A stretch of DNA of 41,771 bases from Nostoc sp. NMS4 (GTDB taxonomy: Bacteria; Cyanobacteriota; Cyanobacteriia; Cyanobacteriales; Nostocaceae), in the NCBI RefSeq assembly GCF_017115095.1, contig NZ_JABXKI010000280.1, positions 1-41,771 on the forward strand. The letters run 5' to 3'. The translations under genes were made by a program, and so were the position numbers. Numbering within the stretch: position 1 is the stretch's first letter; every line of letters starts with the position of its first letter. The notes beneath the pieces were generated by a model. It made no database searches. It worked only from the letters and a program-made list of their open reading frames with translations, and was not told where the DNA came from. Below are positions 16,305 to 25,152 of this stretch, piece by piece.

Positions 16305-16623
16305 ATGCTACATGCGATCGCATTTATGATGTTAAGCAAGTGCGATGTCTGACGACAAGCCTTACGGCTACGCATTTTTTGGGTACAGGGAGACTCAGAT
16401 TGCACTTCCATAAGCCTTATGGCTACGCATTTATTAGGGTTGAAGAGAAAGTGCGATCGCTAAATTTCAGATTTATTTAGGTTTTTAAGATAGCTGAAAT
16501 CCTACTATCAGCCTATTTTCTCCAATAGTGCTTCATCGTTAGCCTTCAGCATTAGACTGAAGGCTAAACAAGAATTGATCGAGAAGTATAAAATCTGTCT
16601 TTTGGGTATCTAAATGAAGGTTT
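16305..16623. other. Intergenic region with short dispersed repeats
   Basis: Two copies of AAGCCTTA(C/T)GGCTACGCAT about 55 bases apart (near 16358 and 16413), two HIP1 octamers or near copies, and a perfect hairpin at 16539-16567. No gene seen. Confidence 0.55.
16539..16567 (-). terminator. Hairpin downstream of dxr
   Basis: Perfect 11-base stem TTAGCCTTCAG and CTGAAGGCTAA with a seven-base loop, 57 bases beyond the dxr stop on the minus strand. No U-tract follows directly, so it may be an mRNA-end stabiliser or a dispersed repeat rather than a classical terminator. Confidence 0.45.
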
Positions 16624-17820
16624 TTATCGCAGAGAAATTATCCGGGAGTGAGTTTCTAAGGTTTCAATTGCTGTTAAAACTTCTTGTCTTGCCCATTTAT
16701 CTGCTGCCAAAATGTCATCTAAAGACGGATTAGTACGGTGATCATTTTGATGGCGATCGCACACCAATTCGATACACCGGGGAATATCTAAAAACCGAAT
16801 TTTTTCATCTAAAAATAAAGCCACAGCTTGCTCATTGGCGGCATTTAATACAGCTGGCATGGAACCACCAGCTTTACCCACAGCATAAGCCAACTGCATA
16901 CAAGGATACTTTTGGTGATCTGGTTCGCGGAAGGTTAAATTTCCAGCTTTGACTAAATCTAGTCGTTCCCAGTTGGTGTAGATGCGATCGGGCCAAGATA
17001 GCGCATACAGCAAAGGTAAGCGCATATCTGGCCAACCGAGTTGGGCTAAAACTGAAGTATCTTGCAGTTCAATCAGCGAGTGAATAATGCTCTGGGGATG
17101 AATGACAATTTCGATATTGTCATAATCCAACCCAAACAGAAAGTGAGCCTCAATTACTTCCAGCCCTTTATTCATCAAAGTAGCAGAATCTACAGTGATT
17201 TTCCGCCCCATCGACCAATTAGGATGCTTAAGAGCGTCAGCAACGGTTACATCTGCTAACTTTTCTACATCCCAGTCGCGGAAAGCCCCACCGGATGCAG
17301 TCAGCAAAATTTTCCGCAAGCCGCCCTTTGGCACACCTTGGAGGCATTGAAAAATGGCGGAATGTTCGGAATCGGCTGGGAGTAATTTTACACCATGTTT
17401 TTCGACTAGGGGTAGAACCACAGGGGCCCCAGCAATCAGGGTTTCTTTGTTCGCTAAGGCAATATCTTTACCAGCTTCAATCGCTGCGATCGTGGGTAGC
17501 AAACCAGCACAACCAACGATCCCAGTCACAACGGTTTGCGAATCGCCATAACGGGCGACTTCTATCACTCCGGCATCACCTGCCAGTAGAATCGGTTGGG
17601 GATCGAGGTCAATGATTGCTTCTTTGAGGGCTGGTAATTTATCTTCTGAGCAAATGGCTGCTATTTCTGGTCGAAACTGCCGAATTTGAGCCGCCAACAT
17701 TTCCACATTGCTACCAGCTGCCAATCCCACAATCCGAAACTGATCTGGGTACTGAGTGACAATATCTAAAGTCTGAGTACCAATAGAACCAGTGGAACCA
17801 ACAAGAGTAATCGCTTTCAC
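16624..17820 (-). CDS. dxr: 1-deoxy-D-xylulose 5-phosphate reductoisomerase
   Basis: 398-residue NADPH- and metal-dependent enzyme making 2-C-methyl-D-erythritol 4-phosphate, the committed step of the plastid-type (MEP) isoprenoid pathway that supplies carotenoids, phytol and polyprenyl carriers. Seen: [18 protein letters not shown] (NADPH loop), [25 protein letters not shown] (metal ligands), TASGGAFRD, and [20 protein letters not shown] followed by the active-site flexible loop and [12 protein letters not shown]. Full length with no oddities. Monocistronic, reading away from the GT-C cluster; its promoter should be in 17821-18017. Confidence 0.98.
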   Translation of the reverse strand: MKAITLVGSTGSIGTQTLDIVTQYPDQFRIVGLAAGSNVEMLAAQIRQFRPEIAAICSEDKLPALKEAIIDLDPQPILLAGDAGVIEVARYGDSQTVVTGIVGCAGLLPTIAAIEAGKDIALANKETLIAGAPVVLPLVEKHGVKLLPADSEHSAIFQCLQGVPKGGLRKILLTASGGAFRDWDVEKLADVTVADALKHPNWSMGRKITVDSATLMNKGLEVIEAHFLFGLDYDNIEIVIHPQSIIHSLIELQDTSVLAQLGWPDMRLPLLYALSWPDRIYTNWERLDLVKAGNLTFREPDHQKYPCMQLAYAVGKAGGSMPAVLNAANEQAVALFLDEKIRFLDIPRCIELVCDRHQNDHRTNPSLDDILAADKWARQEVLTAIETLETHSRIISLR

Positions 17821-18220
17821 AATTGCTTAAGGATTTACAGACAACTCCCACTATAAATTGCTGAGGACTCTTTAATCACAGCAATCACTATATATCGATA
17901 CATTACGAAGAGGAGAGACGTGTTGAGGGCAGAAGAAAAATTTTCCGTCTCCTTGCCCTCGTGCTTACGCCAGCTACAATCTGTTAATTTCAAGGTTTGA
18001 TAACAGATAAATCTCAAAAAGTGGATGAATAATCAATCAACTTTTAAAATACACCCTAAAGCTGCTAAATTTTCATATAACTAGACAAAACCTGTATTTA
18101 TAAATACTATATTTTTAAAGATAAACTCTTAGAGAATTGGCAAAAGTAACCAAATAGGAAATAATTTCAATTAATTGCTAATTTTTCCAGTTTGTTAATT
18201 ATGTGGGTGGAGGATTTAAT
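17821..18220. other. Divergent AT-rich intergenic region
   Basis: About 400 bases between dxr (minus) and the leader ORF of the mannosyltransferase (plus). It must contain both promoters. A 60-codon minus-strand frame at 17835-18017 looks random. Long A/T runs occur around 18060-18180. No repeat or binding site was recognised. Confidence 0.4.
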
Positions 18221-18265
18221 ATGCAAAATATTACTCATAAATTGCTGTGTTACAGCCATAGGTAA
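18221..18265 (+). CDS. Putative 14-residue leader peptide
   Basis: GGAGG at 18209-18213 sits seven bases before an ATG that opens MQNITHKLLCYSHR and then a TAA. This ribosome binding site is better than that of the large gene 39 bases downstream, whose own AAAGGAG lies too far (21 bases) from its ATG. A translated leader controlling the mannosyltransferase gene is possible. It could also be a chance frame; conservation would decide. Confidence 0.35.
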   Translation: MQNITHKLLCYSHR

Positions 18266-18303
18266 GAGGATGCACAAAGGAGTTTGTTGAAGCACTCAAC
18301 CTT

Positions 18304-19611
18304 ATGGTCAAAGTTCAGATAGTTATAAAAAAAGTTTTATGGAAAAATTATTTCCTGTTTCCAGCAGCAATATGGCTTGCCAGTCGAATATTGATTTGGA
18401 CAGCTATGTTGCTGGTTGCGCCAAAGCTAGCGTTACCAACAGAAGAATTTTTGCCTCGTTTTGGCTGGGGGGTTTTTGATGCCTGGGATAGTATACATTA
18501 TCGGGCGATCGCAACTTCTGGCTATGAATTTGTGAATGATGGCAAGCAACACAATCTGGCCTTCTTTCCCCTGTTTCCCTTAAGCATCTGGGTTTTGATG
18601 AAGTTGGGCTTACCGTTTGAATTGGCAGGGACGTTAATCAACAATTTGGCATTTTTCGCAGCCCTTTACTGTTTGTACTTTTGGATTAAAGAGAATTATG
18701 GGATCAATGCAGCGCAGTGGGGAACTGCTGTGCTTTCTTTGTATCCATCTTCCATGTTTACGGGGGTGGTTTACACAGAAGGGCTGTATTTGTTTTTGAG
18801 TACAGCGACTTTGCGGGCTTTCGATCAAAAACAATATGGCTGGACTGCCCTTTGGGGCGCGCTGGCCACAGCCACACGTCCTACAGGTATGGCACTAATT
18901 CCAGCATTAGCGATCGCAGCTTGGAAAGAACGCCGACCACCCATTGCCTATATAGCTGGTTTTACTACTGCTATTGGCATACTTCTATTCAGTTTGTATT
19001 GTGCGATTTATTTTGGCGACCCTTTAGCTTTTATCGAAGCACAGAAAGGATGGCGACCAACTCTGGGGTTTGATTGGCAGGGTTGGTTAAATATGTTCAT
19101 GCAAATTGTCGTTGGTAGTAAAAATTGGCAATTTGGTTGGGTAAAAAACTCTTCTAGTGCGATTCCAGACCCCTGGTATCTCTTGTTATTTGGTGTGATT
19201 GTTGCCAGTGGCTACCTTTTATGGCATTTCCGTCAACGTTTTAGTTCTGTAAAATTATTTTATGGCTTTTATGGTTTAGTCTTATTTTTGTTGATTCTGG
19301 CAAGCGAACAGTGGATCAATAACTTACTCAACTTGTTCATGGTCTTGGGTGGTGGCTATGTGTTGTGGCGTTTACATAGGGAACTGACCCCAGTTACAGT
19401 TATTTATGGCTTTTGTGGTATTGGTTTACTGTTAGCCTCTGGAGGCACTATTTCCTTAAGTCGTCTCGCCTACGGTATTGTGCCTTTGAACATCGCAATT
19501 GGTATGCTGCTATCCCGCCATCCTCGTCAAGGATATTTAATATTGGGCGCTTTTGTGATAATACTAGCCAAAATAGCTGTAGGATTTGCCCAAGAACACT
19601 GGGTTGGTTAG
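18304..19611 (+). CDS. PIG-V-like mannosyltransferase family membrane protein (GT-C)
   Basis: 435-residue polytopic protein with about ten membrane helices. It has the PIG-V/GT76-like luminal signature GVFDAWDSIHYRAIATSGYE followed by LAFFPLFPLSIW, and later ATRPTGMALIPAL, all typical of bacterial mannosyltransferases in this family. Such enzymes use polyprenyl-phosphate-linked sugar on the periplasmic face. The acceptor is unknown. It is the first large gene of a group of membrane glycosyltransferases extending to 27783. The ATG at 18304 has no ribosome binding site at normal distance; a possible leader peptide lies just upstream. Confidence 0.85.
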   Translation: MVKVQIVIKKVLWKNYFLFPAAIWLASRILIWTAMLLVAPKLALPTEEFLPRFGWGVFDAWDSIHYRAIATSGYEFVNDGKQHNLAFFPLFPLSIWVLMKLGLPFELAGTLINNLAFFAALYCLYFWIKENYGINAAQWGTAVLSLYPSSMFTGVVYTEGLYLFLSTATLRAFDQKQYGWTALWGALATATRPTGMALIPALAIAAWKERRPPIAYIAGFTTAIGILLFSLYCAIYFGDPLAFIEAQKGWRPTLGFDWQGWLNMFMQIVVGSKNWQFGWVKNSSSAIPDPWYLLLFGVIVASGYLLWHFRQRFSSVKLFYGFYGLVLFLLILASEQWINNLLNLFMVLGGGYVLWRLHRELTPVTVIYGFCGIGLLLASGGTISLSRLAYGIVPLNIAIGMLLSRHPRQGYLILGAFVIILAKIAVGFAQEHWVG

Positions 19612-19656
19612 AGAGTTCGATCGATTATTGCTAAGAAGTTGAATTTAAATTTCCTA

Positions 19657-21642
19657 ATGAATGTATCCAATCAAACGAAGATAGCGATCGCTTCATTATT
19701 TCTAGGTGTAGGTGCCATCTCTTTTGGCTCTATTTTTATGAAATTGAGCGAAATTGAACTCAGCCCCAGTGCCACTGTATTTAATCGTTTTTGGCTAGCT
19801 ACTGTGGCCTTCTTGCTCTGGCATGGATACAAGGCAATACGGCAGCGATTTTCTGGAGACAAACCTGTAGAACAGCAATCCTACACCAGTCAGGATCTTT
19901 TACTATTGTTTGGTGCTGGTATTTTTTGGGCTGCCACTTTAGTATTGTTGGCTTGGTCGCTGACTCAAACTAGCGTGGCGATTTCTAGTGTGTTGCATAA
20001 TCTCGCCCCCATATTTACTAGCTTAGGCGTGTGGCTGTTATTTCGTCAGGGTTTTGAGAACCAATTCCTGATTGGGATGGTCATCGCCCTTGGGGGAGCG
20101 ATCGCTATTGAATTTGAGGAGTTGCAAATCGCCACAGATGAGGTTCAAGGAAGCTTGGCTGCGATCGTTTCGGCGGTTTTATTGAGTGCATACCTACTAA
20201 TCGTAGAAAAATTACGAACCAAATTTTCTCCAGCTACAATTCAGTTGTGGATCTGTGCGATCGCGGCTCTAGCCATCTTCCCCATACTTTTGTTCACCCA
20301 AGATCAGCTTTTCCCCTCTACAGTCAGTGGGTGGCTTTGGGTAATTTTATTGGCGCTGATTTGCCAAGTTTTAGGTCATGGGCTTTTGACTTATAGCCTT
20401 GCCAAGTTTTCATCTGTGGTTGTCTCCTTGGTGCATCTGTTAGAGCCAGTATTTAGCGGCATTTTCGCTCTGGTAATTTTTTCGGAAACATTAACTTTCT
20501 CAAATTGGGTAGGTTTCGCTGTAGTTTTAATGGGTTTATACTTGGCCGTATCTAGCCAAGCTACTGTTAATTATCCGTTCCAGGAATCAGTCAAAAATAT
20601 AGTTAACACTTTCGTTAAAAGTATGACGAGCAAACTGTCATTACTAAAGCAACAGTTTTCCGAAACACCAGCTTTATTAGGAACTGTCTCATTATTGTTT
20701 GCCCTAATTCCCATATCTTTAGCACCATCTCTGACCAAACTCTGCCAACAAGAAATTGGTGCCAATGCTGTAGTATTTCATCGCAGTTGGATTGCAACAG
20801 TTGTCTTTGGGCTGTGGAATGGACTTGAGGCTTTCCGCTACCAACAGTCTGTTGAAGGGGGTAGGAGGAAAGGGGCAGGGGGCAGTATTGCTCCTAGCTT
20901 GATTGATAACCAATCCATAGAACATAAGCCTTTTACAAGTCAAGAAGTGTGGCTATTGTTGGCAATGGGAACCTCTGCTGGAACCTACCTTCTCTTGTGG
21001 GCTTGGGCGCTGAGTCAAACTAGTGTTGCTAACGTGGCTTTACTGTCTAATTTGAACTCCTTATTTGTTGCTTTGGCTGGATATCTGTTATTTGGTAGGC
21101 GTTTCGACAACAGATTCGTGATTGGTTTGGTTATCGCTTTGGGAGGAGCGATCGCCTTTGAACTGAATAAGGTGCAGTTTGCAACCGATCAAATATTAGG
21201 TGATGCATTAGCATTACTAACTGCGGTTTTCATGGCTACGTGTATGCTGCTAATAGAACGACTCCGAACCCGATTTAGCACTGCAACTATCATGCTGTGG
21301 CGCTGTGGAGTGACAACAATGTTTCTACTACCAGTCCTACCATTCCTCGAAGATAGACTATTGCCCTATTCCTGGATGGGTTGGTTTTTCATCATTTTCC
21401 AAGCTCTCTTCTGCCAAGTTTTGGGTCAGGGACTTTTAGCTTATAGCCTCAGCAGAATCTCTTCAGGTGTTGTCGCCGTCACGCTTCTTTTAGAACCAGT
21501 CCTAGCTTCCATTTTTGCTTGGTTCATTTTTTCAGAACAAGTAGGTTTATTTGACTGGGCAACTTTTGCTGTAGTTTTAATGGGTATCTATCTAGCCCAA
21601 TCTAGTCAATCCATTGTTCAAGTAACAAACGAAGGCTCGTAG
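19657..21642 (+). CDS. Double-length DMT (EamA) transporter, four EamA domains
   Basis: 661-residue membrane protein made of two complete drug/metabolite transporters in tandem. Half one (about residues 1-305) and half two (about 335-655) align motif by motif: SLTQTSVAISSVLHNLAPIF with ALSQTSVANVALLSNLNSLF, IGMVIALGGAIAIEFEELQ with IGLVIALGGAIAFELNKVQ, and LICQVLGHGLLTYSLAKFSS with LFCQVLGQGLLAYSLSRISS. Ordinary EamA permeases have about 300 residues and two EamA domains. A variable linker with a G-rich insertion (20857-20885) lies early in half two. Substrate unknown; lipid-linked sugar or metabolite export would suit the neighbours. ATG 19657 is preferred over TTG 19639. It begins 45 bases after the mannosyltransferase stop, so the two are likely cotranscribed. 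Confidence 0.9.
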   Translation: MNVSNQTKIAIASLFLGVGAISFGSIFMKLSEIELSPSATVFNRFWLATVAFLLWHGYKAIRQRFSGDKPVEQQSYTSQDLLLLFGAGIFWAATLVLLAWSLTQTSVAISSVLHNLAPIFTSLGVWLLFRQGFENQFLIGMVIALGGAIAIEFEELQIATDEVQGSLAAIVSAVLLSAYLLIVEKLRTKFSPATIQLWICAIAALAIFPILLFTQDQLFPSTVSGWLWVILLALICQVLGHGLLTYSLAKFSSVVVSLVHLLEPVFSGIFALVIFSETLTFSNWVGFAVVLMGLYLAVSSQATVNYPFQESVKNIVNTFVKSMTSKLSLLKQQFSETPALLGTVSLLFALIPISLAPSLTKLCQQEIGANAVVFHRSWIATVVFGLWNGLEAFRYQQSVEGGRRKGAGGSIAPSLIDNQSIEHKPFTSQEVWLLLAMGTSAGTYLLLWAWALSQTSVANVALLSNLNSLFVALAGYLLFGRRFDNRFVIGLVIALGGAIAFELNKVQFATDQILGDALALLTAVFMATCMLLIERLRTRFSTATIMLWRCGVTTMFLLPVLPFLEDRLLPYSWMGWFFIIFQALFCQVLGQGLLAYSLSRISSGVVAVTLLLEPVLASIFAWFIFSEQVGLFDWATFAVVLMGIYLAQSSQSIVQVTNEGS

Positions 21643-21778
21643 TAGTATGACAGTTAGTAAACAAAGATAAGCTGTTCCATATTTAACTTGTATAAGTAGT
21701 TTGGGCATATTTCCCAAACTACAAAACTTTGATGATATTTATATCGGCGAGGGCGGGATAATTTTGTATCTCAGAGTT

Positions 21779-21927
21779 TGTTTGAAAAGTGGTTAGCTGT
21801 AATTTTCAGCACCTCTTGATCCCCCCTAGCCCCCCTTAAAAAGGGGGGAAAACTTCTTAAAGTCCCCCTTTTTAAGGGGGATTTAGGGGGATCTAAAACT
21901 TTTTGCTACCACAGGACTTTTCAAACA
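21779..21927. mobile_element. MITE-like element with 12-bp terminal inverted repeats
   Basis: Perfect 12-bp terminal inverted repeats, TGTTTGAAAAGT at 21779-21790 and ACTTTTCAAACA at 21916-21927, bound a 149-bp non-coding unit. Inside, 21818-21893 is a strong foldback beginning GATCCCCCCTAGCCCCCC and ending GGGGGATTTAGGGGGATC. It has no coding capacity and no clear target-site duplication. GATCCCCC foldbacks of this kind are common in Nostoc genomes. Confidence 0.75.
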
Positions 21928-21931
21928 TCCT

Positions 21932-21955
21932 CTCACCAACTTAAAATCTGCTGTA
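21932..21955 (+). repeat. 24-bp dispersed repeat, copy 1
   Basis: Begins CTCACCAACTTAAAATCTGC. Copy 2 at 23248-23271 differs at one base, and an inverted copy is at 33383-33406. Copies 1 and 2 bracket the first GT-C paralogue. Confidence 0.75.
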
Positions 21956-21990
21956 ATATTTTGACACCGCCAACTGGACTGATACAATTT

Positions 21991-23172
21991 ATGACGAAAG
22001 CTTCCGAAAAAACATTATTAAAATTAGTGAAATCTCCCTTGAATAGGTTCTTAAAGTTTCTCCCATTCCCGGTTTCTGGATACTTGGCTATTGGTCTTAT
22101 ATTAGCAGTAGTGATTCGATTGCTTTGTGTTCCAAATAAATCGGTAGATTACAAGTTTTTTTTAGCGCGTTGGTATGATTTCATTGCATCTCATGGCGGG
22201 TTGAGCGCTCTCAAATATAGTTTTGCTGATTACACACCCTCCTACCTCTACTGGCTTTTAATTGCTGCTACCCTGCTGTCGGGATTGCCGAAAATTTTCG
22301 CAATCAAGCTTTTTGCGATGACTGTTGATTTTCTTTGTGGCTTTTTAACTTACAAAATTGTCAAATTAAAATATCCAGAGGGTAATAAACCAATCTTTGC
22401 TTTTTTGGCAATTATTTTGAGTCCGACTGTTATATATAATAGTGCCATTTGGGGTCAATGTGACAGCATTTATACAACAGGGATGATTGCCTGTATTTAC
22501 TTTTTGTGTATTCAAAAAGAAATTCCCGCCTTGCTCAGTTTTGGCGTGGGACTTTCTTTTAAGTTGCAAGCGATGTTTTTAGCACCTTTATTATTAATTT
22601 TTTTAGTCAAAAAGAGAATTCATTGGTATTATTTACCATTAATTCCGGCGGTATATATAATTTTAGTTTTGCCATCGTGGTTGATGGGAAGACCGATACA
22701 AGAATTGTTGTTAGTATATTTTAACCAAGCTAATAAATATAAGCAATTGGCTAAAGGTGCGCCTAATCTTTATCAATGGATTCCTAACAATTTTTATAAT
22801 ATTGTTGTCCCGATAGGTTTAACGTTAACTGTATCGGCAATATTTTTATTGGCATATATTGTTTATAAAAGTAAGCTAAAAATTACTCAAGACAGACTGA
22901 TACACTTAGCCACCATTTCAGTTTTGTTTATGCCATATATCCTACCCAAAATGCACGAAAGATATTTTTATCCTGCCGATATTCTTTCGATTATCTTTGC
23001 GTTTTACTTTCCTCAATATTTTTGGGTAGCTATAGTTGTGCAAATGGCATCATTTTTTAGCTATTTGGGAACTCCCATATTTATCCAGTTATTTTCAATA
23101 CCTTTAGGTTTTGCCCTCTGGTTTGTTGTGCGAAAGTGCGATCTGATTTATCCAAAGCTAAATTTTAAATAA
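21991..23172 (+). CDS. GT-C type membrane glycosyltransferase, paralogue A
   Basis: 393-residue polytopic protein resembling GT87/alpha-1,2-mannosyltransferase-like GT-C enzymes. Seen: an Arg/Asp-containing first loop (NKSVDYKFFLARWYDFIASH), YLYWLLIAATLLSG, YNSAIWGQCDSIYTTGM and the conserved LSFKLQAMFLAPLLL, then a late LPKMHERYFYPADIL typical of this group (the H-E/Q-R-Y-F-YPAD motif). It would transfer a sugar from a polyprenyl-phosphate donor on the outer face. The start is ATG 21991; upstream in-frame TTG 21961 is unlikely. A close paralogue lies at 25153-26352 with a 232-bp tract of perfect identity (22365-22596). Confidence 0.85.
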   Translation: MTKASEKTLLKLVKSPLNRFLKFLPFPVSGYLAIGLILAVVIRLLCVPNKSVDYKFFLARWYDFIASHGGLSALKYSFADYTPSYLYWLLIAATLLSGLPKIFAIKLFAMTVDFLCGFLTYKIVKLKYPEGNKPIFAFLAIILSPTVIYNSAIWGQCDSIYTTGMIACIYFLCIQKEIPALLSFGVGLSFKLQAMFLAPLLLIFLVKKRIHWYYLPLIPAVYIILVLPSWLMGRPIQELLLVYFNQANKYKQLAKGAPNLYQWIPNNFYNIVVPIGLTLTVSAIFLLAYIVYKSKLKITQDRLIHLATISVLFMPYILPKMHERYFYPADILSIIFAFYFPQYFWVAIVVQMASFFSYLGTPIFIQLFSIPLGFALWFVVRKCDLIYPKLNFK

Positions 23173-23177
23173 TACAG

Positions 23178-23204
23178 CAGAATTCAGAATTCAGAATTCA
23201 GGAG
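23178..23204. repeat. GAATTCA tandem repeat
   Basis: Three tandem copies of an eight-base CAGAATT-type unit just after the stop of paralogue A. The same sequence forms the inverted repeat at 6179-6206 and flanks the repeat block at 37919-38100. Confidence 0.7.
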
Positions 23205-23247
23205 TAAAACACGCTTTATACCTGCCTTTGAGACTTAGCTTTTGTAC

Positions 23248-23271
23248 CTCACCAACTTGAAATCTGCTGTA
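23248..23271 (+). repeat. 24-bp dispersed repeat, copy 2
   Basis: Same unit as 21932-21955 with one base changed; lies 76 bases beyond the stop of paralogue A. Confidence 0.75.
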
Positions 23272-23311
23272 TGTACCTAAAAGATAAATTAAATTAACTA
23301 AGATAAAAACA

Positions 23312-23390
23312 TTTCTTTCTTTCTTTCTTTCTTTCTTTCTTTGCGTCCTTTGCGTCCTTCTCTGACGAGACGCTGCGCGAACGCGGTTCG
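23312..23390. repeat. TTTC microsatellite and GC-rich dispersed repeat
   Basis: About seven tandem TTTC units (23312-23341), then two TTTGCGTCC-like units, then a GC-rich CGAGACGCTGCGCGAACGCG segment of the dispersed type. It lies downstream of the minus-strand gene at 23429. Confidence 0.75.
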
Positions 23391-23428
23391 TTTTCCTTTC
23401 TTATACTTAAATATTGTTTAACGCATCT

Positions 23429-24997
23429 TTAACTTAATGGTGAAATCAGTATAAATCCTTTAGCCTCTCCAAGAATTTTACTACCACTTAAATTGATTTG
23501 CTGTAAAGCCCCATTATCTAACAGCAAATAAGATTTATTAGATAACATTTGTTGTAAAGTTGATACATTTGCAGGAGTTACCTTACAATCGCAGTAAAAG
23601 TCTAAACTGGGACGACCATAAGCAAAAGAAGTATAAATTTGTGTTCCTGGTGAAACATTTGCCCGAATTAATTCTGCTACTGGTTTAACTGGAAAAGCTT
23701 CCTTTAATTCCCATATCCATGATTGCGAACTCATCAACAGTGCTAAAACTAAATACATCCCAAAAAATAGCACTGGAATAAAGTTGCGATCGCGCTCTTT
23801 AATTAGCCATGATACGATGCTCATACTTATTGCCAAAACAATACTCATGACTATTAAAATAGGCTCTTTTTTTGCAATAATAAAGTAGACACAACCTCCG
23901 AAACCAGCAATAGCAATAATAGCTATAAATATTGTCCAACTTCGTACCTTAAAATGACCGTACTGCCAAATTTGGCTAAGTTTAGCACCAATTGCCAAAG
24001 CTAAAAATGGATATACAGGCATAACATACCACGGGAGTTTAGTTCTCATTAAAGAGATAGTTACTAAGTAAAAAATTGTGCCAATAATAATTAAACTACC
24101 CCAAGAAGTCTGGCGTTTTTTCCAAGCTAGATAAAAACCTGCTGGTAAAAATAATAGCCAAGGGAAACTATACTTAATTAACTCAATTAAATAGTACCAA
24201 GCAGGCCCAGTATGACCTTCAACAGATTGTGTCAGGCGAGCAAAGGTTTGTGTTTGAAAATTAACTTGTAAGAAAGTTTCGCCATAATGTTGCCATTGAG
24301 CAACAAACCAAGCGATCGCAGGTGCATTTCCTAATAATATTCCTACTAATAAATAGGGGCTTGTTAACAAAGCAAACTGCCGATCGGCAATCAGGAATAA
24401 ACAAGCGATCGCTCCTAGCGGCAAAACTAGCATCCCTTTCGTGAGAGCGATCAAGCCTAGACAGAATCCCACACCGACAGCATAGCGGCGATTCTGGCGT
24501 GCTTTGAGCAAACACAACAACAACAGCAAGAAAAAGGTAATAGTTGTACCATCTAGCATTGCTAGCCTTCCGTGACGCACCACAGGCAACATTGTCAGGT
24601 AAACTAAAGCGCTAAACAGAGCTGGTAAACTTTGGTTAAAAAGCAAACATCCCACCAAGTAAAGCAAAGGCACTCCCAAAGCAGTTAATATTGCACTCGG
24701 TAGACGGGTTGTCCACTCATTCACACCTCCGATCGAGTAAGTCCAAGCAATTAACAAGTGTATCAGGGGTGGCTTATTATAATAAGGTTCTCCTTGCAAT
24801 GTTGGGTAAAGCCAATGCATTGAACCAAGTGGCGCACGCCAAATTTCACGGGCAACTAGTGCCACAGTACCTTCGTCCCAATCTCGTAAAGCGGAGTTTC
24901 CCAAAAATATCAACCATAAAAATAGAGATATTATCAGTAGACTAAATAACCATTCTTTTTCTCGGAATAAACGCATATCTAAAATCGGGATAATCAT
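23429..24997 (-). CDS. ArnT/PMT-like glycosyltransferase (GT83/GT39, GT-C fold)
   Basis: 522-residue membrane protein with about 12 helices. Its N-terminal periplasmic loop reads ALRDWDEGTVALVAREI, the acidic DxDE-type catalytic site of ArnT-like enzymes, followed by GEPYYNKPPLIHLLIAWTYS and NEWTTRLPSAILTALG, the best-conserved blocks of the family. LPWYVMPVYPFLALAIG is the usual late signature. It transfers a sugar from undecaprenyl phosphate to lipid A-like, protein or glycan acceptors. TGGAGG, six bases before ATG 24997, fixes the start; an upstream start would add eight residues. The gene lies between the two GT-C paralogues but in the opposite direction. Confidence 0.9.
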   Translation of the reverse strand: MIIPILDMRLFREKEWLFSLLIISLFLWLIFLGNSALRDWDEGTVALVAREIWRAPLGSMHWLYPTLQGEPYYNKPPLIHLLIAWTYSIGGVNEWTTRLPSAILTALGVPLLYLVGCLLFNQSLPALFSALVYLTMLPVVRHGRLAMLDGTTITFFLLLLLCLLKARQNRRYAVGVGFCLGLIALTKGMLVLPLGAIACLFLIADRQFALLTSPYLLVGILLGNAPAIAWFVAQWQHYGETFLQVNFQTQTFARLTQSVEGHTGPAWYYLIELIKYSFPWLLFLPAGFYLAWKKRQTSWGSLIIIGTIFYLVTISLMRTKLPWYVMPVYPFLALAIGAKLSQIWQYGHFKVRSWTIFIAIIAIAGFGGCVYFIIAKKEPILIVMSIVLAISMSIVSWLIKERDRNFIPVLFFGMYLVLALLMSSQSWIWELKEAFPVKPVAELIRANVSPGTQIYTSFAYGRPSLDFYCDCKVTPANVSTLQQMLSNKSYLLLDNGALQQINLSGSKILGEAKGFILISPLS

Positions 24998-25152
24998 CTC
25001 AAACCTCCAGGATATACCCACGAAAGCTTGCTTTATATGGCATCATAGCAGCTTCTTAAACCAGTCTTCTACAGCAAAGTGTTAAGCCGTCTTTGCTAAA
25101 ACAATAGATAATTTGACATGATTTCATAATTTCTGAATAACAGATACAATTT

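Larger units (their letters stand above)
21643..21990. other. Intergenic region occupied by a MITE-like element
   Basis: Mostly filled by the 149-bp element at 21779-21927 and a copy of a 24-bp dispersed repeat at 21932-21955, ending 35 bases before the next ATG. Confidence 0.6.

Noticed and set aside
17835..18017. 60-codon minus-strand frame upstream of dxr
   Set aside because: Composition looks random, no start signal, lies where the dxr promoter should be.
22366..22569. Two identical 67-codon minus-strand frames, here and at 25528-25731
   Set aside because: They are antisense shadows of the two GT-C paralogues; identity reflects the 232-bp identical tract, not a conserved gene.
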